Position numbers and translations under genes: made by a program
Notes under the pieces: generated by a model
The model's input: the letters and a program-made list of their open reading frames with translations, nothing else
Told to the model about the DNA's origin: nothing
Database searches by the model: none
In this document: piece after piece, positions 40,062-49,976 of the stretch
Layout: every line of letters begins with the position of its first letter
Position numbering within the stretch: position 1 is the stretch's first letter
Assembly (NCBI RefSeq): GCF_026183735.1
Contig: NZ_JAPFRE010000027.1
Span: 451,703-515,702 of the forward strand
Direction of reading: 5' to 3'
From: Alteromonas sp. ASW11-130
GTDB lineage: Bacteria > Pseudomonadota > Gammaproteobacteria > Enterobacterales > Alteromonadaceae
DNA: 64,000 nucleotides

Positions 40062-40566
40062 CAAACAACTATATATAGTGCGAAGCAGGCCTCTTTCGCA
40101 CTATATATCGTGTTCATCTAAAAACTTCCCTTCAACCAAAAAATTAATTTAATTATTTTTCTGACCTCAAAAAATACTTGCATTTGATTAAGTGAAGGCT
40201 TGATTAATGCTTTTAGGTGAGTCACCACTAACCAAAATTCTAGTTAGGGTTAACTGCTGTTAAAACCACCAGATATTGGGTTGCATTACGCGCAAAACCT
40301 CACTATCTTGTGCCTTGTTCAGAGCGTTCAAACGATTAAAAAAATAACAGTCCAAACTCGCTCGATGCTGCAACGGATAGCAATGGACAACGCACTCTTG
40401 AAAGCTTATCTCAATAAAAGTAAACAATGAAAAGTATTCAGCAGTGTTTATCAACAACAGATTTGAATGAATAATAATATGTCTTCCAAAAAACGATAAC
40501 AGTGTTCACCCACTTTATTTTGCGAAGATTAACGTTACACGCGCTAACTAAAATACGGCCAGCACA
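40062..40566. other. Long nrdA upstream region (505 bases)
   Basis: No protein gene of convincing size. It holds the NrdR-box-like pair at 40066-40113, a possible 18-codon leader frame at 40207-40263, and a TTATCAACA at 40448-40456 that is one base off the DnaA-box consensus. The distance from the boxes to nrdA implies a leader RNA of some 400 bases if the promoter overlaps the boxes. Confidence 0.6.
40066..40113. promoter_or_regulatory. Paired NrdR boxes (ribonucleotide reductase operator)
   Basis: Two 16-base near-palindromes, CAACTATATATAGTGC at 40066-40081 and GCACTATATATCGTGT at 40098-40113, each close to the NrdR consensus ACACTATATATAGTGT. Their starts are 32 bases apart, the three-helical-turn spacing typical of NrdR operators. 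They also form one long inverted repeat (stem around 40069-40085 with 40096-40112), so they could fold in RNA. Placement upstream of nrdAB fits repression by NrdR-dATP. Confidence 0.75.
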
Positions 40567-42882
40567 ATGAATAATAATTTGTATGTCACCAAACGCAATG
40601 GTGAGAAAGACCCCATCGATCTGGATAAAATTCATAAAGTTATAACCTGGGCAGCAGACGGACTAAATAATGTTTCCGTTTCCCAGGTAGAAATTCGTGC
40701 TCATATCCAGTTTTATGATGGCATCACCACCAGTGAGATTCATGAAACACTCATAAAATCGGCAGCAGATCTAATTTCTACTGAGGCACCCGACTACCAA
40801 TATTTAGCAGCAAGGCTTGCTATTTTCCACTTGCGCAAAAAGGCCTACGGTCAGTTTGAACCGCCAGCACTAGTTGATCACGTGAAAAAAATGATCGCGA
40901 GCGGCAAGTACGACTCACACATATTAGAAGATTACACTGAAGCCGAAATTGCGGAAATGGGAAGTTTCGTCGACCATTGGCGAGATATGACTTTTAGCTA
41001 TGCAGCCGTTAAGCAGCTAGAAGGCAAGTATTTGGTTCAAAACCGAGTATCAGGCGAAATTTATGAAAGTGCCCAGTTCTTATATGTATTAGTTGCTGCA
41101 TGTTTGTTTGCCAATTATCCAAAGAGTGAGCGTCTCAGTTATATTCGTCGTTTTTATGATGCAACGTCGACATTTAAAATTTCATTGCCCACCCCAATTA
41201 TGGCCGGTGTGCGTACCCCTACCCGTCAGTTTAGTTCATGTGTATTAATAGAAACGGGTGACAGTTTAGATTCAATAAACGCCACTGCTAGTGCGATTGT
41301 TAAGTACGTGAGCCAACGAGCAGGGATTGGCGTAAATGCCGGCAGAATCCGTGCATTAGGTAGTCCAATTCGTGGTGGCGAAGCTTTCCATACTGGCTGT
41401 ATTCCATTCTATAAATATTTCCAAACTGCAGTTAAGAGCTGCTCTCAAGGTGGTGTACGTGGGGGCGCAGCAACTCTTTTCTATCCACTTTGGCATATGG
41501 AAGTTGAATCGCTTCTGGTGCTTAAAAATAACCGAGGTGTAGAAGAGAACCGTGTTCGTCATCTTGATTATGGCGTGCAATTCAACAAGTTAATGTATCA
41601 GCGCATGATGAAGGATGATTACATCACTTTATTTAGCCCTTCTGATGTACCAGGACTGTACGATGCATTTTTTGCAGACCAGCCAAAATTTGAACAGCTG
41701 TATGTGCAATACGAAAACGATGACAGTATCAGGAAAAAACGCATTAAAGCGATGGAGCTGTTCAGTCTGTTTATGCAAGAACGTGCCAGTACGGGTCGTA
41801 TTTATCTGCAAAACGTTGATCACTGTAATACTCACAGTCCATTTAACCCTCTGCTTGCACCCGTGCGCCAAAGTAACTTGTGCCTGGAGATAGCGCTACC
41901 GACCAAGCCTCTTGAACATGTGAATGATGAAAACGGGGAAATCGCGCTTTGTACACTATCTGCATTTAATTTAGGCGCGATCGAATCACTGGATGAATTT
42001 GAAGAGTTAGCTGATTTGGCGGTACGTGCGTTGGATAACTTACTGGACTATCAGGATTATCCGGTGCCGGCTGCATATAACGCTACTATGAACCGTAGAA
42101 CGTTAGGTATAGGTGTAATTAACTTTGCTTATTACTTAGCAAAAAATGGCGTAAAATATTCTGATTTCAGTGCAAATGGTCTTATTCATCGCACGTTTGA
42201 AGCAATGCAATATTACCTACTCAAAGCATCAAATAATCTAGCCAAAGAAAAAGGTGCGTGCCCTAAGTTTAATGAGACGACTTATTCCCAGGGCATATTA
42301 CCAATTGATAGCTACAAAAAAGAGCTGGATCAAGTGTGTAACGAGCCTTTGCACTATGATTGGGATGCATTGCGTGAAGAAATTAAAACGCATGGTTTAC
42401 GTAATTCAACCCTTTCGGCGTTAATGCCGTCTGAAACTTCATCACAGATTTCAAATGCCACTAATGGTATTGAACCACCACGGGGTCATATCAGCGTTAA
42501 AGCCAGTAAAGATGGTATTCTCAAGCAAGTCGTCCCTGAGTACGAAGAGCTCAAAGATAAGTATGAACTTTTATGGGACATTCCTTCCAACGAAGGGTAC
42601 TTGCAACTCGTTGGTGTCATGCAAAAGTTCATCGACCAAACGATATCTGCCAACACTAACTATGATCCGAGCAAATACGAGGGTGGAAAAGTCCCAATGA
42701 AAGTATTGCTGAAAGACTTACTCACTACCTATAAATTAGGTGTGAAAACACTTTACTATCATAATACTCGTGATGGTGCGGCTGACCAGAGCACTCAGGA
42801 AGCTAAATCAGCTGAGCGCAAGCCCCAAGTAGCGGTAATGGTAGAAGATGATGATTGTGCAGGCGGTGCGTGCAAAATTTAG
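40567..42882 (+). CDS. nrdA: Ribonucleoside-diphosphate reductase class Ia, alpha subunit
   Basis: Catalytic subunit reducing NDPs to dNDPs, with 771 residues. The N-terminal ATP cone (VTKRNGEKDPIDLDKIHKVI) gives dATP inhibition. Catalytic cysteines are visible in TRQFSSCVLIETG, in the CLEIALPT and CTLSAFNLG segments, and as the C-terminal thiol pair CAGGACKI that is recharged by thioredoxin/glutaredoxin. The start is the ATG at 40567. nrdB follows after 61 bases. Confidence 0.97.
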   Translation: MNNNLYVTKRNGEKDPIDLDKIHKVITWAADGLNNVSVSQVEIRAHIQFYDGITTSEIHETLIKSAADLISTEAPDYQYLAARLAIFHLRKKAYGQFEPPALVDHVKKMIASGKYDSHILEDYTEAEIAEMGSFVDHWRDMTFSYAAVKQLEGKYLVQNRVSGEIYESAQFLYVLVAACLFANYPKSERLSYIRRFYDATSTFKISLPTPIMAGVRTPTRQFSSCVLIETGDSLDSINATASAIVKYVSQRAGIGVNAGRIRALGSPIRGGEAFHTGCIPFYKYFQTAVKSCSQGGVRGGAATLFYPLWHMEVESLLVLKNNRGVEENRVRHLDYGVQFNKLMYQRMMKDDYITLFSPSDVPGLYDAFFADQPKFEQLYVQYENDDSIRKKRIKAMELFSLFMQERASTGRIYLQNVDHCNTHSPFNPLLAPVRQSNLCLEIALPTKPLEHVNDENGEIALCTLSAFNLGAIESLDEFEELADLAVRALDNLLDYQDYPVPAAYNATMNRRTLGIGVINFAYYLAKNGVKYSDFSANGLIHRTFEAMQYYLLKASNNLAKEKGACPKFNETTYSQGILPIDSYKKELDQVCNEPLHYDWDALREEIKTHGLRNSTLSALMPSETSSQISNATNGIEPPRGHISVKASKDGILKQVVPEYEELKDKYELLWDIPSNEGYLQLVGVMQKFIDQTISANTNYDPSKYEGGKVPMKVLLKDLLTTYKLGVKTLYYHNTRDGAADQSTQEAKSAERKPQVAVMVEDDDCAGGACKI

Positions 42883-42943
42883 CACGCCCTTTCCATCGTT
42901 ATTGTCTGTTTTTACGTTAATCAAAGTTTTCAACTGAGCATTT

Positions 42944-44074
42944 ATGAAATACACAACGTTTAACCAAAAAAGTGTTAATCCCCTCGCTGAACCGATGTTT
43001 TTCGGTAACCCTGTGAATGTCGCCCGCTATGATCAGCAAAAGCATGACATTTTTGAAAAGTTAATAGAAAAACAAATAAGCTTTTTCTGGCGACCAGAAG
43101 AAGTTGACGTGTCCAGAGACAGAGTTGATTTTCAAAAGCTCACTGATGCTGAAAAACATATTTTCATATCTAACTTGAAGTATCAGACGTTATTGGATTC
43201 AGTGCAAGGGCGCAGTCCTAATATTGCGATGTTACCTATTGTGTCTTTGCCTGAGTTAGAAACCTGGATAGAAACCTGGTCATTTTTCGAAACCATCCAC
43301 TCTCGTTCATATACGCATATTCTTCGAAACCTATTTTCCGATCCTAGTAGTGTATTTGAAGACATTGTCGTAAACGAAGAAATCAAGCGACGCGCGACAG
43401 ATATTTCGCGATACTACGATGACTTGATATTTGCTACACAGCTTTGGCAAACACAGGGCGAAGGTATTCACACAGTCGATGGCCAGACACACGAAATCAC
43501 CATGCGCGAGTTAAAGAAAAAGCTTTACCTTTGCATGAATTCGGTAAATGCGCTTGAGGCAATTAGATTCTACGTATCGTTCGCGTGTACGTTTGCTTTT
43601 GCTGAACGCAAGTTAATGGAAGGTAATTCAAAAATTATCCGACTGATTGCTCGCGACGAAAATCTGCACTTAACTTCAACCCAACATATACTCAATATTT
43701 GGGCTAAGGGTAAAGACGACCCAGAAATGGCTGAAATTGCCCAAGAATGTAAACAAGAAGCCACCGCTATTTTCCTTACTGCGGTAGAGCAGGAAAAGGA
43801 ATGGGCTGACTACTTATTTAAGCACGGTACTATGATTGGTCTAAACAAAGACATTTTATGTCAATACGTAGACTACATTGCAGTACAGCGCATGAGTGCA
43901 ATTGGTCTAGAAGCGCCCTTTTCTGTTAAAAGTAATCCGCTGCCATGGATGAACAATTATCTTAACTCAGACCATGTTCAGGTGGCTCCCCAGGAATCAG
44001 AAATCAGTTCTTATCTGGTAGGACAAATTGATTCCTCTGTAAGTGGTGATGACTTCGCTGATATGGAATTGTAG
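42944..44074 (+). CDS. nrdB: Ribonucleoside-diphosphate reductase class Ia, beta subunit
   Basis: Radical-generating subunit with a diiron-tyrosyl cofactor, 376 residues. The radical Tyr lies in [13 protein letters not shown], the position of E. coli Tyr122. Iron ligands are in the [12 protein letters not shown] and [12 protein letters not shown] segments, and the C-terminal tail ([10 protein letters not shown]) is the NrdA-binding peptide. It is followed after 17 bases by the ferredoxin gene yfaE. Confidence 0.97.
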   Translation: MKYTTFNQKSVNPLAEPMFFGNPVNVARYDQQKHDIFEKLIEKQISFFWRPEEVDVSRDRVDFQKLTDAEKHIFISNLKYQTLLDSVQGRSPNIAMLPIVSLPELETWIETWSFFETIHSRSYTHILRNLFSDPSSVFEDIVVNEEIKRRATDISRYYDDLIFATQLWQTQGEGIHTVDGQTHEITMRELKKKLYLCMNSVNALEAIRFYVSFACTFAFAERKLMEGNSKIIRLIARDENLHLTSTQHILNIWAKGKDDPEMAEIAQECKQEATAIFLTAVEQEKEWADYLFKHGTMIGLNKDILCQYVDYIAVQRMSAIGLEAPFSVKSNPLPWMNNYLNSDHVQVAPQESEISSYLVGQIDSSVSGDDFADMEL

Positions 44075-44091
44075 CTCAGACTCCGTTCGTC

Positions 44092-44367
44092 ATGACCCAT
44101 TTAAAAGATGAAGCATTCCATATTGATGTTATCGATGTGGGATGTGCTCAATCATCTTCTGACAAAACCTTATTAGAATCGCTTGAAGAAGCTGACATAG
44201 ACATTCACTTTCATTGTCGCGAGGGGTTTTGTGGTGCCTGTCGTACGCAATTGCTTGACGGTAAAGTGGATTACACCACTGATCCATTAGCTTATATTGA
44301 TGATGATGAAATACTACCTTGTTGCTGTATCGCTACAAGCAATCTTACAATAAAAGTACCACTTTAA
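44092..44367 (+). CDS. yfaE: YfaE-type 2Fe-2S ferredoxin for NrdB maintenance
   Basis: A 91-residue plant-type ferredoxin. The cluster ligands are the CREGFCGAC spacing (Cys-x4-Cys-x2-Cys) and a distal Cys in LPCCCIA. In E. coli YfaE reduces the NrdB diiron site so that the tyrosyl radical can be rebuilt. The position directly after nrdB supports this role. Its stop codon overlaps the convergent diguanylate cyclase gene by 4 bases. Confidence 0.93.
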   Translation: MTHLKDEAFHIDVIDVGCAQSSSDKTLLESLEEADIDIHFHCREGFCGACRTQLLDGKVDYTTDPLAYIDDDEILPCCCIATSNLTIKVPL

Positions 44368-45293
44368 AGCGTTCCAAACCGGGTTTGATTTCTTCCCGCT
44401 TGTTTAGCTTCATATAGTAACTTGTCTGCCTTTTCTATCATTGGCGTAATCTCGTAGGGTGCTTTTGCCGTCACACACCCAACGCTTAATGTTAGCTTCC
44501 CAGTTTCAGTGCATTTATTTTCTATATTACGTTTGGCAAGTGACTGATGAATGTTTAGTGAAATTAACTTTGCGCCTTTTTCATCTGTGGCAGGTAAGAT
44601 GAGAATAAATTCTTCACCTCCATAACGCGCCACGAAATCAGTGCTTCGCGTTGCTATTTTCGATAATGTTTGAGCAACCTGTCGTAAGCACTCATCCCCC
44701 TGCTGATGGCCATAGGTATCGTTATAGTGTTTGAAATAATCTATGTCTAACATCATCAATGTAAAAACTTGATAATCTCTTGTCGCATGCCGGTCTTGTT
44801 CATTAAGGTAATTTTCCAGATAACGACGATTAAAAACATTAGTCAATCCATCCAACATAGCTAAAGTACTCAACCTATCAGTAATAAGCTTGAGTTTAAT
44901 GTGGGTTTGCAATCTGTACTTAAGCGTAGGAAAAATAATGGGCTTAGGCACGAAGTCCACACACCCTGCTTCCCAACACTTAAGTTGCGTTTCCTGATCA
45001 TCATGTCCAGTTAAAAAAACCACAGGCAGGCTTTCCAACTGTTTTGTTGCCTTTATTTGCCTACACAATTCAATCCCGTTAAGGTCGGGCATTTCCATAT
45101 CTAACATTATCAGATCTGGCTGCGCTTCTTTTATTTGTCTTATAGCGTCCTTGGGCTCACTACACCCAAACACTAGATAATCATTGCTGAGGTTATGCAT
45201 CAACATTTCTAGTGTTATGGCATCGTCATCCACGATAAACACCTTCGCCCCAGATTTCGGCGTATTTAATACATGGTTAAGAAATGATGACAT
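44364..45293 (-). CDS. Response regulator with GGDEF output (diguanylate cyclase)
   Basis: A 309-residue protein combining a receiver domain (acidic pocket Asp22-24, phosphoacceptor Asp65 in LIMLDMEMPD, Lys117 in FVPKPI) with a GGDEF domain. The catalytic signature is GGEEF at 225-229 and an intact inhibitory I-site R216-x2-D219 lies five residues before it. It should therefore be an active, product-inhibited c-di-GMP synthase controlled by phosphorylation. No histidine kinase is adjacent. It is the only c-di-GMP-making gene in the window and the PilZ protein at 28358 is a possible distant effector. Confidence 0.92.
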   Translation of the reverse strand: MSSFLNHVLNTPKSGAKVFIVDDDAITLEMLMHNLSNDYLVFGCSEPKDAIRQIKEAQPDLIMLDMEMPDLNGIELCRQIKATKQLESLPVVFLTGHDDQETQLKCWEAGCVDFVPKPIIFPTLKYRLQTHIKLKLITDRLSTLAMLDGLTNVFNRRYLENYLNEQDRHATRDYQVFTLMMLDIDYFKHYNDTYGHQQGDECLRQVAQTLSKIATRSTDFVARYGGEEFILILPATDEKGAKLISLNIHQSLAKRNIENKCTETGKLTLSVGCVTAKAPYEITPMIEKADKLLYEAKQAGRNQTRFGTL

Positions 45294-45431
45294 TCAGTCT
45301 CTCTATACAAGCTAACGGGCCTAGTAGTCTATCCACATCCAGTTAAAATGTGCAACATACATCGGCATACATCATATAAAAACCGTCACTAGCAAACTAG
45401 CTTTAGCCTACAAAATAAGCTCGCTAATTCA

Positions 45432-46424
45432 TTATAGACTGGTATTTTCACAAATTAATTTAACAAATGAATCTGGATTATCAACGCCTAAGTAAATTTC
45501 ATTTACCTGATTAGTCGAAGGTTTGAGCGTGATGCAAATATTAGGAGCGCCTGCGAAATTATATCGTTTACGGTTTTTTGATCGCGCTACTTTAGCGGTA
45601 TTGATACGAATTTGTTCAATATTACTTAGCTTAATATTATATTCTGGTAAAAGGCCGTACCGTATAATCAAACAACTTTCGGTTACTGAAATAGGCCGCC
45701 GCGACATTGCTCTGAATTCTGCATAAAACCAAATTAGACTTAAAATACTCAGAAATGTCACCACATTAGCAGCAAAAGGCGACCACACAAAATGCAAAAA
45801 CACATGCATGAGTGGTAACTCAAAAATCATGATAAAAATAAAACCAAATGCATTGCTTTGCGCACCGTCTTTTTGGTGGTAAGTAAAGTGATGTAAACCG
45901 CAAAAATGCTGTATCGCTATTCTTTTCCCAGCAAAGGTATACAGCCACATTCTTATCTCAACGCTAATCAGGCTTATAAAAGGGCCAGGCAGACCGAGTT
46001 TTTTAACAGCTTTGTCGATAGCTCTATCAGGATCACCTTGAACAGAAAGCGCTTTGTGTATTGCCCAAATTGTGGTTGCAACCGTAAGCACTTCAAATAG
46101 GATAAAAAGTGCAATTACGGGATACCTTCCATACTCTAAAAGGACCCAAATATGTTTTTGCTCAGCAGGAATGATGATACTGCCAATTAGGATAGCCGCG
46201 AGCATTAAAAATACAGACTGCTTTACTGCTTTTTTAGGATCTTCAACAAAGATAAAACTAAGGATTGGTGCTACCAGAAGTCCGTCAATCAAAAAAAACC
46301 ATTCGAAATTTGCATCGCCGAAGTCGTTTAAAACAGAAGAGTGTTGATAATAGAATGCCCACCAGACCGACACCAATAAAAGAAATAAATAAGGAACTTT
46401 ATCTTTAAATATAGTGTTGAACAT
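45432..46424 (-). CDS. Membrane protein with C-terminal PH-like domain, function unknown
   Basis: A 330-residue protein with about seven hydrophobic segments in the first 235 residues and a soluble C-terminal part (VTESCLIIRYGLLPEYNIKL, then IEQIRI) that resembles bacterial PH-like (bPH/DUF304-like) domains. I recognise no specific family. I start at ATG 46424, preceded by GAAGGG; another in-frame ATG lies at 46475. The gene is separated from purC by a terminator. Confidence 0.65.
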   Translation of the reverse strand: MFNTIFKDKVPYLFLLLVSVWWAFYYQHSSVLNDFGDANFEWFFLIDGLLVAPILSFIFVEDPKKAVKQSVFLMLAAILIGSIIIPAEQKHIWVLLEYGRYPVIALFILFEVLTVATTIWAIHKALSVQGDPDRAIDKAVKKLGLPGPFISLISVEIRMWLYTFAGKRIAIQHFCGLHHFTYHQKDGAQSNAFGFIFIMIFELPLMHVFLHFVWSPFAANVVTFLSILSLIWFYAEFRAMSRRPISVTESCLIIRYGLLPEYNIKLSNIEQIRINTAKVARSKNRKRYNFAGAPNICITLKPSTNQVNEIYLGVDNPDSFVKLICENTSL

Positions 46425-46483
46425 AGTGCTTTTCCCTTCAGCACAATAAGTTAATAAATTGAAATTATTAAACAATTAAAATA

Positions 46484-46510
46484 AAAACACCCGCAAGTTG
46501 CAGGTGTTTT
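46484..46510 (-). terminator. Intrinsic terminator after purC
   Basis: Inverted repeat AAAACACC (46484-46491) / GGTGTTTT (46503-46510), extended by a GC/GC pair inside. On the minus strand it is followed by TTATTTTAATTG. It ends the dapA-bamC-purC transcript. Confidence 0.85.
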
Positions 46511-46520
46511 AAATGAAAAA

Positions 46521-47234
46521 TTATAGTTCGACTCCGAGTCGTTTGGCTACTTCTATGTAGGTTTCTACTACATTACCTAACCCTTGTCTAAATCGATCCT
46601 TGTCCATTTTTTTCTTCGTTTCGGTATCCCATAAACGACAGCCATCGGGTGTAAATTCGTCACCTAGTACGATATCACCCTGTTTATCTATCCCGAACTC
46701 AAGTTTATAGTCTACTAACGTCATTCCCGCTTCTGCGAACAATGTTTTCAAAACAGAATTAACTTTAAATGTTAATTCCTTCATCTTTGAAATTTGCTCT
46801 TCAGTCGCCCATCCAAATGAAATGATGTGGTAATCATTTACCATTGGATCATGCAAGGCATCGTTTTTAAGGAAAAATTCAAAAACTGGGGGGGTTAGCT
46901 CCTTGGCCTCTTCAACACCTAGTCGCTTGACTAAGGAACCCGCTGCGACATTTCTTACAACACACTCAACTGGGATCATATCCAGTTTTTTAACCAATGA
47001 TTCTGTATCTGAAAGTCGTTCTTCAACCTGCGTTTTTATGCCGGCACTTTCAAGTTTAGACATAATAAAGTGGTTGAATTTATTGTTCACCTCACCCTTT
47101 CGCTCCAACTGTTCAATTTTTTGCCCATCAAAAGCTGAAGTATCATTTCTAAAGTGGAGGATCAATTTGTCCTCTGCATCGGTCAAGTAAACCGTTTTGG
47201 CCTTACCACGATAAAGTTCGTCGCGCTTTTCCAT
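46521..47234 (-). CDS. purC: Phosphoribosylaminoimidazole-succinocarboxamide (SAICAR) synthase
   Basis: Purine-pathway ligase adding aspartate to CAIR, with 237 residues. The N-terminal [39 protein letters not shown] and [15 protein letters not shown] segments are all family hallmarks. I start at ATG 47234 by alignment; an in-frame codon 12 bases earlier is possible. It follows bamC by about 13 bases in the dapA-bamC-purC order known from E. coli. Confidence 0.97.
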   Translation of the reverse strand: MEKRDELYRGKAKTVYLTDAEDKLILHFRNDTSAFDGQKIEQLERKGEVNNKFNHFIMSKLESAGIKTQVEERLSDTESLVKKLDMIPVECVVRNVAAGSLVKRLGVEEAKELTPPVFEFFLKNDALHDPMVNDYHIISFGWATEEQISKMKELTFKVNSVLKTLFAEAGMTLVDYKLEFGIDKQGDIVLGDEFTPDGCRLWDTETKKKMDKDRFRQGLGNVVETYIEVAKRLGVEL

Positions 47235-47247
47235 TATACGTCTCAAA

Positions 47248-48345
47248 TTAAATGTCTAAATTATCTTCTGACATGACCTGCTTAAAAGGTTCGAAAATGT
47301 CAGCAATCATATTTGCTTCAAATGGCTTACTTTCATTATCCATAAAAGTAATAGAAGTTTTATCGCCTACTTTTTTAACTTGTAAGCGATAATCGTCTTC
47401 TTCTAATAATTCTTCATCGCTGCTAAACCAACTTGTAAACCAATTAGATTCACTTCCAATATAGGTTACAAAAAGCAAGCCTGTTGATTTATCAAGATCT
47501 TTTACATCAAAGCCTAATTTTCTTAGTACTAACAGCAGTCTTGGCCAAGTAATATCGTACTTTTCATCCACTACAAAAGCTGGGTGGCCATTAGCATCAA
47601 AGCCCATTGACATCTGTAAACCTTGGCGAATTTTCGTAAGTTTACGACTGTCTTCAAGTTGGATCTGATATTCATAGTGATTTATAACTTGATTCAAGAT
47701 ATCTACCTCTTCACGGCGCTGTTGAGCATCACTAATTGATGCCACAACATCACCTTTGGTAGTTGCCATGTAATCTTTCAATTCAACGTGGAGGGCCGCA
47801 GTTCGTCCGTGGGACTTTTTCTCAAGAGAAAATTCAAAGCGTTTACCTATTTTACTTTCGGTAGATGTCCACTTGTACCATTTGCTATCGACCGTTTTGG
47901 TAATCATCATCCAATCTGTTACCAGTTTCCCTGCATCCGGGTCGAAAGAATCTACACCAATCCCCTGCTCTTCTAAAAAGCTTAGTAACGAATTCCAAAT
48001 AGCACGATCTAATGGCTGGCTATCATCAACCTGATCAAACCAAACTGTTGCAGCTCTTTCTCCCTCTTGAACGTGAGACCCCGTTACTAATGGCAAAACC
48101 AGCGATGGAGACTGAACTGAGAGTTCTTTTCCGAGCATACTCTTGTCAGCGTTTTCACCTAATGAAGGTAGCTCATACTCTTTTGAAAACTCAGGTTGAT
48201 CGACATCGTTAGGAATCTTTAATGACGCTCGTTCCTGTGCTTCTAAATAATCATAACTGCCAGAAGCGGTGGTCCGCTCCAGCTGGCTTGCACAACCCGT
48301 AAGTGCGACAACTGTGCCACTTACTAAAGCCAGTATTGTTTTCAT
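47248..48345 (-). CDS. bamC: Outer-membrane assembly lipoprotein BamC (NlpB)
   Basis: Lipoprotein subunit of the BAM complex with 365 residues. The signal peptide ends in ALTGC with the lipidated Cys at residue 18, followed by the unstructured BamD-binding segment (about 25-95) and two helix-grip domains. The dapA-bamC-purC gene order supports the call. Sequence identity within this family is low, so context matters. Confidence 0.92.
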   Translation of the reverse strand: MKTILALVSGTVVALTGCASQLERTTASGSYDYLEAQERASLKIPNDVDQPEFSKEYELPSLGENADKSMLGKELSVQSPSLVLPLVTGSHVQEGERAATVWFDQVDDSQPLDRAIWNSLLSFLEEQGIGVDSFDPDAGKLVTDWMMITKTVDSKWYKWTSTESKIGKRFEFSLEKKSHGRTAALHVELKDYMATTKGDVVASISDAQQRREEVDILNQVINHYEYQIQLEDSRKLTKIRQGLQMSMGFDANGHPAFVVDEKYDITWPRLLLVLRKLGFDVKDLDKSTGLLFVTYIGSESNWFTSWFSSDEELLEEDDYRLQVKKVGDKTSITFMDNESKPFEANMIADIFEPFKQVMSEDNLDI

Positions 48346-48348
48346 TTA

Positions 48349-49242
48349 CTATCCTTTATTACTTGCAACAAGTGCATGTTTATTGAGTAAGGCTTCGATT
48401 TGTTTTTGACTGCTTAGTTCCGGTAACACCAAGGGTAGACGCAATTGTGCAGAATTGATTTTTCCCATCTTATAAAGTGCCCACTTTGGTATTACTGGAT
48501 TAGACTCAATAAACAACGCCTGGTGGAATGACATAATTTGTTCATCAAGCTCTTTACATTTAGCAAAGTCACCTTCAAGTGCGGCATTACAGATGGCGGC
48601 AATGATGGCAGGCAAAATATTTGCCGTCACTGAAATTACGCCATGACCACCGTTACTTAGAAATTCGCAACTAGTGGCATCATCTCCACTTAGCATAATA
48701 AAATTTTCAGGGACTAATGGCTGTGTTTCTTTTAATCGACTGATATCACCCGTTGCATCTTTCAAACCGACAATATTTTTATGTTGTGCCAACTCAGCTA
48801 CTGTCTCGGGTAACATATCAGCTACCGTTCTACCTGGCACATTGTATAACAGAACAGGTATATCTGTCGCGTCTGCGATCGCGGTAAAATGCGCTATCAT
48901 GCCTGCTTGTTGAGGCTTATTGTAATAAGGCACTACGCTTAAAAAACCATCTACTCCTAGACTGGCCATCTGTTCACTCAAGTATATTGCTTCGGCCGTA
49001 GAGTTGGCACCGCTCCCTGCGATAACAGGCAAAGCGCCATTCGCAAACGCTATTGTTTGTTTCACTACTTCTATATGTTCATTAAAAGGTAAGGTAGCTG
49101 ACTCACCCGTTGTACCAGCTGCAACAATTCCGTGAGTGCCATTTTTGATATGAAAGTTAACTAACTTTTCAAGCACAGGATAATCTACCCTGCCTTGATC
49201 ATCCATTGGTGTTATAAGCGCGACGTAGCTGCCTTTAAACAT
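48349..49242 (-). CDS. dapA: 4-hydroxy-tetrahydrodipicolinate synthase
   Basis: First committed enzyme of lysine/diaminopimelate synthesis, a 297-residue TIM barrel. GTTGESATL near 43, the catalytic Tyr in LLYNVPGRT and the Schiff-base Lys in VGLKDATGD are all present. A GAGG ribosome binding site precedes the ATG. It begins the dapA-bamC-purC operon and is divergent from gcvR, as in E. coli. Confidence 0.97.
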   Translation of the reverse strand: MFKGSYVALITPMDDQGRVDYPVLEKLVNFHIKNGTHGIVAAGTTGESATLPFNEHIEVVKQTIAFANGALPVIAGSGANSTAEAIYLSEQMASLGVDGFLSVVPYYNKPQQAGMIAHFTAIADATDIPVLLYNVPGRTVADMLPETVAELAQHKNIVGLKDATGDISRLKETQPLVPENFIMLSGDDATSCEFLSNGGHGVISVTANILPAIIAAICNAALEGDFAKCKELDEQIMSFHQALFIESNPVIPKWALYKMGKINSAQLRLPLVLPELSSQKQIEALLNKHALVASNKG

Positions 49243-49415
49243 AGAAACCTCATTTTTAGTCAGGCAACATGGTAATTACCTGAGATAGTAAAAACAAGCG
49301 CTCAGTAGGCTATAACGCTAAAAAACAATCTTTTTTTTTACAATTCAGTTTGCAAGTGGTCAGAGGAAAATACTCTGTGCTACCATTTGCTATTCCCCAG
49401 ACTGGAAATGTTTTC

Positions 49416-49976
49416 ATGAAGCAGCAATTGATAGTGACAATTCTCGGTACTGACAAAGGCGGTATATTAAGTCAGATAGCGGCAACTGTCTCAGAAGTAC
49501 AATGTAATATTTTAGATAGTAGACAAGCTATCTATGGAAAGGAATTTTCCCTGACTATGATTCTGGAAGGCTCTCATACAGCAATTACTAGAGCAGAATG
49601 TACATTGCCTGCGGTTTGTCAACGGCTGGATTTGCTTTCGCTTATGAAGCGCACCAGTCACCATGAAAAGCAAAATCTGGAATACCTTTTTAATGTTGAG
49701 TTTAGCGGCGCAGATACTGCAGGTTTAGTCCAGGCTGTCACTGGCTTTTTTGCGGAGCGTAATACTTCAATCAGCGCTTTTAGGCAAAGAACCTTCCGCG
49801 ATCCTTCGACGCAACAAGAAACTATGCGCTGTAAATTTGTGGTAAATGCGCCCAACTCAGTGGACTTTCACGAGATTGAAACAGCGCTTAAAGCTTTATT
49901 TGAAAAATTAAACGTAACCGGAAAGGTTACAGACAAGCAGAAAAAGGAAGAAAATGATCACACTACAAGCTGGTGA
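49416..49976 (+). CDS. gcvR: Glycine cleavage system regulator GcvR
   Basis: ACT-domain protein that antagonises GcvA in glycine cleavage control. It has 186 residues with two ACT domains (about 4-75 and 92-165). IVTILGTDKGGILSQIAATV and CNILDSRQAIYGKEFSLTMI match the first. I start at ATG 49416 by alignment with E. coli GcvR; the frame is open 66 bases earlier. It overlaps bcp by 23 bases, the same gcvR-bcp pairing as E. coli. Confidence 0.93.
   Translation: MKQQLIVTILGTDKGGILSQIAATVSEVQCNILDSRQAIYGKEFSLTMILEGSHTAITRAECTLPAVCQRLDLLSLMKRTSHHEKQNLEYLFNVEFSGADTAGLVQAVTGFFAERNTSISAFRQRTFRDPSTQQETMRCKFVVNAPNSVDFHEIETALKALFEKLNVTGKVTDKQKKEENDHTTSW

Noticed and set aside
40260-40635. Two minus-strand frames in the nrdA leader
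   Set aside because: No family features, no ribosome binding site, and one overlaps the nrdA start in antisense.
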